Positions 1-5,327 of a DNA stretch of 6,971 nucleotides are shown here, piece by piece. The notes beneath the pieces were generated by a model. It did no database searches, had not been told where the DNA came from, and saw only the letters and a program-made list of their open reading frames with translations. A program made the position numbers and the translations under genes. Every line of letters starts with the position of its first letter. The stretch's first letter is position 1. This stretch comes from an uncultured Pedobacter sp. (GTDB lineage Bacteria; Bacteroidota; Bacteroidia; Sphingobacteriales; Sphingobacteriaceae), in assembly GCA_938008555.1 (NCBI GenBank), contig CALLKE010000217.1:1-6971 (forward strand). The letters are read 5' to 3'.

Positions 1-176
1 CATTAACTCAAACCAATACACACAAACAAACCAAAAAACTTCTGTCAAGTTTTCTATTGGCCTATTTAAGCCTACAAAGCGATGACACAATCCAAGCGTT
101 GAACATCGATACAAAACGCAGGAGACAGGCAACCAGACCCCATTGCGATTCATTTAAATTAGTTTAACGTCAAGAT
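1..176. other. Leader region with no confident gene
   Basis: I see no gene here that I can support. On the + strand one frame is open from base 3 to the TAA at 165-167 (54 codons) and another from base 2 to the TGA at 83-85. Either could be the 3' end of a gene entering from the left. The longer one ends in a basic stretch with three consecutive arginines, but it matches no family I know. The - strand is also open from an ATG near 153 to the window edge; it is rich in Trp and Cys, which looks like an antisense shadow. No convincing promoter or terminator hairpin was found. Confidence 0.5.
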
Positions 177-257
177 ATGTACGCGTTACTCTCTGTAGCA
201 ATCTGCTTTGCCATCCCGATCGCATTAATCGCATTCATTTACTTTTTTGTTGACTAA
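177..257 (+). CDS. Possible 26-residue single-span membrane peptide
   Basis: This short frame begins ATG-TAC and ends with TAA at 255-257. After Met-Tyr it is almost entirely hydrophobic (Ala, Leu, Ile, Val, Phe) through about residue 24, with a Cys at residue 10 and a Pro at residue 14, and it ends in an acidic Val-Asp. That is the right length and composition for one transmembrane helix. Small membrane peptides are common in phages, but their roles vary (lysis, exclusion, unknown) and none can be assigned here. Against it, there is no clear Shine-Dalgarno sequence upstream, and a 26-codon frame can occur by chance. It sits 27 bases before the next start, in the same direction. The family is not recognised; this is a tentative call. 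Confidence 0.35.
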   Translation: MYALLSVAICFAIPIALIAFIYFFVD

Positions 258-275
258 CCTTAACCGCGCCTTAAC
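258..275 (+). repeat. Two direct CCTTAAC copies one helical turn apart
   Basis: CCTTAAC occurs at 258-264 and again at 269-275, a spacing of 11 bases, immediately before the ATG at 285. Such an arrangement could be a protein-binding site, but two 7-base copies in AT-rich DNA may also be chance. No promoter elements were recognised around it. Confidence 0.25.
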
Positions 276-284
276 GCTCTCCGT

Positions 285-485
285 ATGGTGAAACCTGAAA
301 ACGTAAAGGTCGGGGATAAGGTTGTTTGGCTGGGATCAGCCAAAACATTATCGTATGGAAACCGTCAAGTAATCGCTACCGTCATGGAAGTAAAAGAAGA
401 CGGGAGAATCAAAATTAAAATCAAAACAGAAAAGTCAGAGATCATCAAATTCGTTTCAGGGAACTCACTCGACCATGAAACCTAA
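285..485 (+). CDS. Small beta-rich hypothetical protein, SH3/KOW-like
   Basis: This 66-residue protein is not assigned to a named family. From about residue 8 it reads as alternating hydrophobic and charged residues: a 'VGDKVVW' strand, then 'VIATVMEVKEDGRIKIKI', then a final 'IIKFV' strand. This is the pattern of a small five-strand barrel of the SH3/KOW type, often found in nucleic-acid-binding or structural adaptor proteins. No catalytic residues are evident. The ATG at 285 is the only reasonable start, because an in-frame TAA lies at 261-263. It has no obvious Shine-Dalgarno sequence, which is unusual in this window. Its last 11 bases overlap the nuclease gene that follows, so the two are probably translationally coupled. 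The fold is an inference from the residue pattern. Confidence 0.6.
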   Translation: MVKPENVKVGDKVVWLGSAKTLSYGNRQVIATVMEVKEDGRIKIKIKTEKSEIIKFVSGNSLDHET

Positions 486-825
486 AAAACAAAAACCAAT
501 CCCTGAGAAGATCATAGAAACTCAGATCAAGCTCTACCTCCGATCTCAAGGCTGGATCGTCTGCAAAGTGCGATCTACTGGCCGCTTCAATGCCGGAAAA
601 CTTCACGCACTACCAAAAGACGAACTCGGCGTATCAGACCTTTTATGCTGCGATCCGTTAGGACAATTCCACGCGATCGAAGTTAAAAATAAAATCGGCA
701 AACAATCAACACACCAAAAGGAATTTCAGCGCGAAGTTGAATCAAAAGCAGGACGCTACGCCGTACTTAGATCACTAGAAGATGCCATAGAATACGATTC
801 AGCCTTGAACATCATCAAGAAATAA
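475..825 (+). CDS. VRR-NUC family PD-(D/E)XK nuclease
   Basis: This 116-residue protein has the full layout of a stand-alone phage VRR-NUC domain. Glu15 lies in the first helix (ETQIKLYLRSQGW). Asp55 follows in 'GVSD', then the E-x-K pair Glu69/Lys71 in 'AIEVK', and Gln81 in 'HQKEF'. The C-terminal 'RYAVLRSLED' strand and helix are also typical of the family. These residues bind the divalent metal and cut the phosphodiester backbone. Known family members include structure-specific nucleases; FAN1 carries this domain, and single-domain phage versions have been shown to cleave Holliday junctions. A role in resolving branched DNA before packaging fits the neighbouring terminase genes, but that is inferred. 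Length is normal and no key residue is missing. It overlaps the upstream gene by 11 bp and has only a weak ribosome binding site, suggesting coupled translation. Confidence 0.85.
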   Translation: MKPKKQKPIPEKIIETQIKLYLRSQGWIVCKVRSTGRFNAGKLHALPKDELGVSDLLCCDPLGQFHAIEVKNKIGKQSTHQKEFQREVESKAGRYAVLRSLEDAIEYDSALNIIKK

Positions 826-851
826 TTATCCTTAAACAATAACAAAGCCAC

Positions 852-857
852 AGGAGG
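852..857 (+). promoter_or_regulatory. Strong Shine-Dalgarno site AGGAGG
   Basis: A perfect AGGAGG lies 10 bases before the ATG at 868, in the 42-base gap after the nuclease gene. It fixes the start of the His-rich protein and shows that the host uses canonical Shine-Dalgarno initiation. Confidence 0.85.
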
Positions 858-867
858 ACGATTAGTC

Positions 868-1392
868 ATGGCAAAAAAACAAGCTCAACCCATCCAAGCA
901 TCTACAAACATCATTCAATCAAACGAAACTACCCGCAGATTTAATCAAGGATTCAGAATTGAATCAGATACTTTTCAACTAACGACAGCAAAGCTCGTTA
1001 AAGACATTAATAACAAAATTAATGACCCTTTCTTCGTTAAACACGACCATCAACACATTTGGCGCACTTTCGACTCCGACGGTAAAAAACAAATCTACTC
1101 TTCACCAGTGGGCGGTCACTTTCACGAAATCACATTCCAAGAAAGCAAGAACGGCGAACCCGCTAAAGTCCTTTCAATCTCTGAACCTCTCACGTTCGGT
1201 ATCGAAATGGTTCGAGGTAAACCTAAAAAAGTAGCAAAACCCCTTGCCGAATACCTTGAAGATAAACACACCCATGAGGTTCTTTATCTAAAATCAGACG
1301 TCGTAGAGTCACGCGTTCAAAACCCTAAAGCAATTAACATGATCGCCGAAGAAGCACAAAAAACCGCTCCAGTCCCTGGCGTTTTAGGTTAA
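868..1392 (+). CDS. Hypothetical phage protein with three His-x-His clusters
   Basis: I do not recognise this 174-residue protein as a named family. Its striking feature is the placement of histidines: His59/61/63 ('HDHQH'), His84/86 ('GGHFHE') and His134/136 ('KHTHE'). The clusters lie about 20 and 50 residues apart. Paired His-x-His motifs of this kind often bind metal ions, and the 'GGHxHxI' element faintly recalls the repeated HxH units of YmaF-like proteins; both points are inference. The first 25 residues are polar and Gln/Thr/Asn-rich, and probably flexible. The C-terminus from about residue 155 is Ala/Pro-rich. There is no signal peptide or membrane segment. The start is fixed by an AGGAGG 10 bases upstream. 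The next gene begins three bases after its stop codon. Its position ahead of the packaging genes would suit a structural or DNA-handling role, but none is shown. Confidence 0.8.
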   Translation: MAKKQAQPIQASTNIIQSNETTRRFNQGFRIESDTFQLTTAKLVKDINNKINDPFFVKHDHQHIWRTFDSDGKKQIYSSPVGGHFHEITFQESKNGEPAKVLSISEPLTFGIEMVRGKPKKVAKPLAEYLEDKHTHEVLYLKSDVVESRVQNPKAINMIAEEAQKTAPVPGVLG

Positions 1393-1395
1393 ACA

Positions 1396-1809
1396 ATGCA
1401 CTACTTAAATCTTGTGCGAAAAACCTATCAAGAGGCAATCGCGCTAAAACAAATGCCGTCAGACCTAAGATCAGCTCTTAAGTCTCAAGAGCGAATGCCT
1501 AAGTTCTTAGAAAACTTAGCCAAAGAACTTGAGACCGTTCAGGCTGGACGTATTAAAAAAGGCAAAACACCTTACCAAGAAAAAACAATCAAAGACACCA
1601 TCTACGATTTCGTCGATATGTTTATTATAACCGTCGAAACCGAAGCCAATAACCGCATGAAGACCGACCTTCAAAAAATGATCGATAAACAAAAAGAAGA
1701 TGAACGTAAAGACTTAGAGAAAACCGCGAGCGGTCAAGTCTCTGGCGACTACGAAGAAATCTTTAAAGAAGGTGGAATCACTACTACTGAAGACAGGTCG
1801 GTTCTATGA
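1396..1809 (+). CDS. Hypothetical helical, highly charged phage protein
   Basis: This 137-residue protein belongs to no family I can name. It appears to be almost all alpha-helical. Helices seem likely at residues 3-20, 31-50 and 60-85, the last with a hydrophobic 'FVDMFIITV' patch. A Lys/Glu/Asp-dense stretch follows at about 86-110 and could form a coiled coil. The tail is acidic and Gly/Thr-rich. No Cys residues, metal site or enzyme motif are visible. A weak AGG lies seven bases before the ATG, inside the end of the preceding gene. Its TGA stop shares four bases (ATGA) with the start of the ParB-like gene, so these genes are co-translated. The charged helical nature would suit an oligomerising or DNA-associated protein, but this is only a guess. 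Confidence 0.75.
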   Translation: MHYLNLVRKTYQEAIALKQMPSDLRSALKSQERMPKFLENLAKELETVQAGRIKKGKTPYQEKTIKDTIYDFVDMFIITVETEANNRMKTDLQKMIDKQKEDERKDLEKTASGQVSGDYEEIFKEGGITTTEDRSVL

Positions 1810-2315
1810 TTCAAGCTAAAGAAATTAAAATGGTGCCACTTTCTGAAATTAAGCTCGACCCTAAAAACAGAAACAAACATCCAAAAGAACAAATCGAACG
1901 ACTTGCTGCAATCATTGAATATCAAGGATTTCGCAATCCAGTCGTCATTTCAAACCGTACCGGTTTTTTAAAAGCAGGTGAGGGCCGATTCCTTGCTGCT
2001 AAAAAATTAAAGCTAAAAGAAATCCCAGCAACTTTTCAAGATTTCGATTCAGAAGAACAAGAAACAGCTTACGGTATCTCTGATAATGCTATCGCAAATT
2101 GGGCAGAACTAGACCTATCAGGAATTAATGCAGACATTCCAGATCTAGGAGAAAACTTTAATATCGATTTACTTGGTATAAAAAACTTTACGCTAGATCC
2201 AGAAGTCATTGAAATTGAAAACAATTCAGAAGAACTAATGCAAGAAGATTTTGATAACTTCCAACATGAGTGCCCAAAATGTGGGTTTGAATGGAACGAC
2301 AATGGCACAACTTAG
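1806..2315 (+). CDS. ParB/Srx-fold (ParB N-terminal-like) protein with C-terminal CPxCG motif
   Basis: Residues 9-100 match the ParB N-terminal-like domain. There is a 'VPLSEIKLDPKNRNKHP' opening, a helix with 'IERLAAIIEYQG', a 'NPVVIS' strand, and then the signature loop 'AGEGRFLAAKKLKL' (57-70), where most relatives have G-H-x-R. It continues with 'EIPATFQDFDSEEQETAYGISDN'. In phages this domain is often next to, or fused to, DNA methyltransferases; here a separate cytosine methyltransferase follows directly. Relatives use this fold as a CTP-binding switch or, in some reports, as a nuclease, so the activity here is open. The C-terminus carries Cys156 and Cys159 in 'ECPKCGFEW', with His154 just before. 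This is half of a zinc-ribbon knuckle with no second Cys pair. It shows no helix-turn-helix like that of true partition ParB, so a plasmid-type segregation role is unlikely. The start overlaps the preceding stop as ATGA. Confidence 0.85.
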   Translation: MIQAKEIKMVPLSEIKLDPKNRNKHPKEQIERLAAIIEYQGFRNPVVISNRTGFLKAGEGRFLAAKKLKLKEIPATFQDFDSEEQETAYGISDNAIANWAELDLSGINADIPDLGENFNIDLLGIKNFTLDPEVIEIENNSEELMQEDFDNFQHECPKCGFEWNDNGTT

Positions 2316-3345
2316 AACGGGCCCGTGGAACTTAACTGACTTAAAAGACGTTCAAAGCAATGGTAAGAAAGTATTTTCAATTTTCCATTGTGGGGGTGGT
2401 TCTACAATGGGGTATAAGCTAGCCGGCTACGAAGTGCTGGGCGGTGTTGAAATTGATCCTGAGATGATGGCTATATATCGCGCAAATCATAACCCAAAAC
2501 ATTCTTTTTTGATGGGGGTAGAACAGTTCAATAAAATTCCGCGGGATAAAATACCAAAAGAACTTTTTGAGTTAGATATTTTAGATGGTTCTCCTCCATG
2601 CTCTAGCTTTTCAATGGCAGGGAGTAGAGAAAAAGAATGGGGCGAAAAAAAGAAATTCAGAGAAGGTCAGGCCGACCAAGTTCTTGATGACCTATTCTTT
2701 CATTTCATTGAAACAGCGAGAATTTTACAGCCAAAAATAGTAGTAGCTGAAAATGTTAAGGGATTGGTAATGGGTAAAGCCAAAGGTTACGTTAAACAAA
2801 TATTTAATATGTTTAATATTGCTGGATATGAAACCCAACTTTTTGTTTTGAATGCTGCTTTTATGGGTGTTCCACAAAGAAGAGAACGAACCTTTTTCAT
2901 AGCAAAACGGAAAGATTTAAAGCTTCCAAAGATTAAACTACAGTTTAATGAAAAGCCGATAAACTTTTCTGAAATAGATGAAGGCGAAGTAAAACTAACA
3001 AATGCCCTAAATCTAACACCTACAGCCTCTAAATGGTGGCCAAAAACAAAACCGGGCGATTCGTTTTCTAGCGTTCACCCAAAGGGAAGTCTTTTTAATT
3101 GGAAAAAAGTTTCATTGAATAAGCCGCTACCAACACTCGCGGCCGGCGATGGAAATAAAAACTTCCATCCAGTATATCCAAGAAGACTAACTGATAGAGA
3201 GTGGATACTTGGACAAACGTTTCCAGATGACTATGCTGATATTGGAGTAGGAATTAGATACGTTTGCGGAATGTCAGTTCCCCCATTCATGATGCAAAGA
3301 ATCGCTGATCAAATAGAAAGGCAATTACTAAATGGGCAGACATAA
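2302..3345 (+). CDS. DNA (cytosine-5) methyltransferase, phage orphan type
   Basis: This 347-residue enzyme should transfer a methyl group from S-adenosylmethionine to C5 of cytosine in DNA. All the main family motifs are visible. Motif I is 'FHCGGGSTMGYKLAG' (28-42), with the acidic Glu50/Asp52 of motif II after it. Motif IV is 'GSPPCSSFS', with catalytic Cys100. Motif VI is Glu150-Asn-Val, motif VIII is 'PQRRER' (191-196), and motif X is 'GMSVPPFM' (323-330). The variable region before the 'PLPTL' stretch should hold target recognition; the site it reads cannot be deduced. No restriction endonuclease lies nearby, so protection of phage DNA from host restriction is the likely role. I chose the ATG at 2302 over an upstream TTG (2251) and ATG (2266), because it leaves a 14-bp overlap with the ParB-like gene and still keeps motif I intact. 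Phe codons favour TTT over TTC (about 15 to 8 by hand), unlike the portal gene. Confidence 0.93.
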   Translation: MAQLRTGPWNLTDLKDVQSNGKKVFSIFHCGGGSTMGYKLAGYEVLGGVEIDPEMMAIYRANHNPKHSFLMGVEQFNKIPRDKIPKELFELDILDGSPPCSSFSMAGSREKEWGEKKKFREGQADQVLDDLFFHFIETARILQPKIVVAENVKGLVMGKAKGYVKQIFNMFNIAGYETQLFVLNAAFMGVPQRRERTFFIAKRKDLKLPKIKLQFNEKPINFSEIDEGEVKLTNALNLTPTASKWWPKTKPGDSFSSVHPKGSLFNWKKVSLNKPLPTLAAGDGNKNFHPVYPRRLTDREWILGQTFPDDYADIGVGIRYVCGMSVPPFMMQRIADQIERQLLNGQT

Positions 3346-3718
3346 GAAGCCACTACCTCACGAAAAGCGCGGCCCTAAAGTTATTGACTTAAATTGGGAA
3401 GAGTTTGACAAGCTTTGTGGCATTCAATGCACACTTAAAGAAATCTCATCTTGGTTTGATTGCTCTGAAGACACAATCGAAAGACGAGTAAAAGAATATA
3501 GTGGACTAAAATTTGCGGATTATTACGCACAAAAGCGCGGAAAGGGTTTAATTTCGCTCAGAAGAAAGCAATACGAAGTTGCTATGAGCGGAGATAAAAC
3601 TCTACTTATCTGGCTTGGAAAACAATACTTAGGACAATCTGACAAAATAGAATCTCAGGAAACTTACGAACTAGTGACGGAGTTTACAAAAGATGAAACA
3701 TCAAGCTCTGATAAATAA
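3332..3718 (+). CDS. terS: Terminase small subunit-like DNA-binding protein
   Basis: The small terminase recognises the packaging site and hands phage DNA to the large subunit. This 128-residue protein has a basic N-terminus. A helix-turn-helix follows at about 33-55 ('CTLKEISSWFDCSEDTIERRV'-type), then 'KFADYYAQKRGKG' and 'ISLRRKQYEVA'. The conserved stretch 'KTLLIWLGKQYLGQSDK' (89-105) is characteristic of a common family of phage small terminases. The C-terminal 20 residues are polar and acidic and probably contact the large subunit. The start is supported by GAAAGG 10 bases upstream, and the gene overlaps the methyltransferase by 14 bp. One unusual point is that the small and large terminase genes are separated by an inserted peptidase-like gene rather than being adjacent. 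Assignment rests on motif and position; the symbol is the generic one. Confidence 0.85.
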   Translation: MGRHKKPLPHEKRGPKVIDLNWEEFDKLCGIQCTLKEISSWFDCSEDTIERRVKEYSGLKFADYYAQKRGKGLISLRRKQYEVAMSGDKTLLIWLGKQYLGQSDKIESQETYELVTEFTKDETSSSDK

Positions 3719-4058
3719 ATGGAAACGTAAATTATTTTTAGACGAATGGAAAATTGAAACTAGAGAATCAAATCACAACTCCGTAGACGAGGATGGAGCG
3801 CAAACTCTAGCAGACATTAACATCGATGTAATTTATCTAAATGCATTAATAACAATCTACCCTTGCTTCTACAAACATAATAAAGAAACTCAAGAACACA
3901 CAATCGTACACGAGCTTTGTCACATCTTTACACAAGAGTCTTATGATAATATGCACGCTCTACTAAACGGAAAGCTCATCACTCCGTCATCTCAAGAAAT
4001 CACAATCGAAAAGATGACACAAAGAATTGCTAACGCTATTCTAAATTGCTCAAAATGA
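3693..4058 (+). CDS. Small HELCH-motif protein, putative zinc metallopeptidase
   Basis: The 121-residue product carries His73-Glu-Leu-Cys-His77, an H-E-x-x-H motif in a predicted helix ('TIVHELCHIFTQE'). In zincin peptidases the two His residues bind zinc and the Glu activates water. A third ligand could be Glu102 or Glu106 near 'EITIEKMTQRIANAIL', which is where many small phage zincin-like proteins have a downstream Glu. The N-terminus, with 'KRKLFLDEWKIE', a beta stretch and 'DIDVIYLN'-like strands (about 41-50), resembles the beta sheet preceding the active helix in such proteins. It has no signal peptide. Substrate and role are unknown; capsid or scaffold processing, or attack on a host protein, are only possibilities. 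It overlaps the small terminase gene by 26 bp, behind GGAG 10 bases upstream, and shares ATGA with the large terminase. Catalysis is not proven: a structural, inactive variant is possible. Confidence 0.7.
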   Translation: MKHQALINKWKRKLFLDEWKIETRESNHNSVDEDGAQTLADINIDVIYLNALITIYPCFYKHNKETQEHTIVHELCHIFTQESYDNMHALLNGKLITPSSQEITIEKMTQRIANAILNCSK

Positions 4059-5305
4059 AACAGGTACGACTAAGAAGTAAACTCGTCGGCGCTCAATGGG
4101 ACTTTATGCAGGACTATCAAACGAAGTTCTTGCACCTATCGGCCGGTTACGGATTCGGTAAGTCTCGAACTCTCATTCTAAAACTTTTAGAACTCAGTAA
4201 ATTAAATGCACCCTACCCCGGCGGTATCGTCGTTCCTTCGTACACAGATTTCACCCGTGACGTAAAAGTTGCATTTGAAGATATATTTCACGAAAACAAC
4301 ATCAAGGCCGAGTACCACGGATCAGAACATAAATATAAACTCCCGTGGACTAAAGGAGCTCTCTATGTCGCAACCGCAGAGAAAAAGATACGTGGCCCTA
4401 ACTGGAGCTATGCCGGAATTAATGAGCTCACTTTAATTTCATTTGAGCGTTACCGTGAAGTGATCGGACGGGTTCGTATTAAGCGCGCAGCCTTTCCACA
4501 GATAGCATCTAGCGGAACACCTGAAGGTTTAGCGTCAGACTATTACGAAGCGTTCGTTGAAAAGCCTATGGCTGGCTCACGGTGCCTTTACGGTGACACG
4601 AGAGAGAATGCTCACAATCTAAATCCTAATTACATTCAAAGCTTATATGACACTTACCCAAAACAATTGATCGATGCATACATGAAAGGCTTATGGGTTA
4701 ACCTTGCCGGAAACAGATTCTACTTCGAGTACGACCCAGTAAGAAACGATCAAGCAAACGAACCAGACGACGAACTTCCATTTCTTATAGGAATGGACTT
4801 TAACGTTGAGTTTCTAAGCGCATCGGTTTGGCAACAATGGGGTAATAAAATGGTTGGCCTAGATGAGGTGGTGCTAGAGGGCGGCGAGGGATTCAAGGTC
4901 GAAAACATGATCACAGCACTTCGCAACAAAGGCTACACACCAGAAAACTCTATCATTTGCCCTGACCCAGCCGGTAAAAGCCGGAACACCTCAGGTAAGA
5001 CAGAAGTAGAAATCTTAGAGCAAGCAGGATTTCAAGTAAAAACAAGAGCCGCAGCTCCGAGGTTCCGAGAGCGTCAAATTAACATGAACAACCTGTTTCA
5101 AAAGCAACGGATCATTGTACATCCAACTAAACAGCCTAAGACTAAAAAAGACTTCATGGCGGTAGAGATGGACACTGCGAGTCTTGAAAAGATTAAGAAG
5201 AACCCTAAATTGACGCACTTATCTGACGGCGTCGATTACCTAGTTGATTTATATTTTCCATTCAATGACCATAGAAGCAAAGTTTCACAGTCTAGAATTA
5301 GATAA
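4055..5305 (+). CDS. terL: Terminase large subunit (packaging ATPase and nuclease)
   Basis: This is the motor that cuts concatemeric DNA and drives it through the portal. The 416-residue protein has an N-terminal ATPase. Its Walker A is 'GYGFGKS' (31-37), its Walker B ends at Glu124 in 'YAGINE', and a coupling motif 'SSGTPEG' lies at about 152-158. The C-terminal RNase H-like nuclease supplies three acidic positions: Asp248 in 'GMDFN', Asp304 in 'CPDPAG', and Asp391 or Asp394 in 'LSDGVDY'. The length is normal for a single-chain terminase. I chose the ATG at 4055, which forms an ATGA overlap with the upstream stop, rather than a TTG nine bases earlier. The C-terminus ends in a short basic tail that could reach the portal. 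TTT and TTC are used about equally here (11 to 10 by hand), between the values for the methyltransferase and the portal genes. No key residue is missing. Confidence 0.95.
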   Translation: MKQVRLRSKLVGAQWDFMQDYQTKFLHLSAGYGFGKSRTLILKLLELSKLNAPYPGGIVVPSYTDFTRDVKVAFEDIFHENNIKAEYHGSEHKYKLPWTKGALYVATAEKKIRGPNWSYAGINELTLISFERYREVIGRVRIKRAAFPQIASSGTPEGLASDYYEAFVEKPMAGSRCLYGDTRENAHNLNPNYIQSLYDTYPKQLIDAYMKGLWVNLAGNRFYFEYDPVRNDQANEPDDELPFLIGMDFNVEFLSASVWQQWGNKMVGLDEVVLEGGEGFKVENMITALRNKGYTPENSIICPDPAGKSRNTSGKTEVEILEQAGFQVKTRAAAPRFRERQINMNNLFQKQRIIVHPTKQPKTKKDFMAVEMDTASLEKIKKNPKLTHLSDGVDYLVDLYFPFNDHRSKVSQSRIR

Positions 5306-5313
5306 AATTTAAT

Positions 5314-5320
5314 GAGAGGA
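5314..5320 (+). promoter_or_regulatory. Shine-Dalgarno site GAGAGGA for the portal gene
   Basis: GAGAGGA lies seven bases before the ATG at 5328, in the 22-base gap after the large terminase. It decides the portal start. No promoter or terminator is visible in the gap, so the portal gene should be read on the same transcript. Confidence 0.8.
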
Positions 5321-5327
5321 TAAAAAA

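Noticed and set aside
99..123. Possible hairpin GCGTT...AACGC
   Set aside because: Only about five base pairs with a loop of more than ten bases and no T-run after it, so it is not a credible terminator.
1..153. - strand open frame reaching the left edge
   Set aside because: Rich in Trp and Cys, with no family match, and opposed to the direction of all other genes; likely an antisense shadow.
1022..1234. 70-codon + strand frame inside the His-rich protein gene
   Set aside because: It lies wholly inside a better supported gene with a strong ribosome binding site; it has no such site itself, and its composition is Ser/Thr/Lys-rich as in a frame shadow.
2251..2301. TTG start for the methyltransferase, extending it by 17 residues
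   Set aside because: It would overlap the ParB-like gene by 65 bp and adds nothing matching the family; the ATG at 2302 lies 22 residues before the core and has GGA nearby. The ATG at 2266 remains a weaker alternative.
2069..2308. 79-codon - strand frame opposite the ParB-like gene
   Set aside because: Antisense to a recognisable domain, Ser- and Phe-rich, and against the direction of every other gene.
1806..2315. Plasmid-type partition ParB
   Set aside because: There is no helix-turn-helix or dimerisation domain and no ParA gene nearby; the neighbours are packaging and methylation genes.
475..3345. VRR-NUC nuclease plus cytosine methyltransferase as a restriction-modification system
   Set aside because: The genes are about 1.5 kb apart with unrelated genes between them, and VRR-NUC proteins are structure-specific nucleases with no known sequence-specific restriction role. 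An orphan methyltransferase is the simpler reading.
4046..4054. TTG start for the large terminase
   Set aside because: The ATG nine bases later forms the ATGA stop-start overlap seen elsewhere in this gene run.
5015..5218. 67-codon - strand frame opposite the large terminase
   Set aside because: Antisense to the conserved nuclease domain; no family features.
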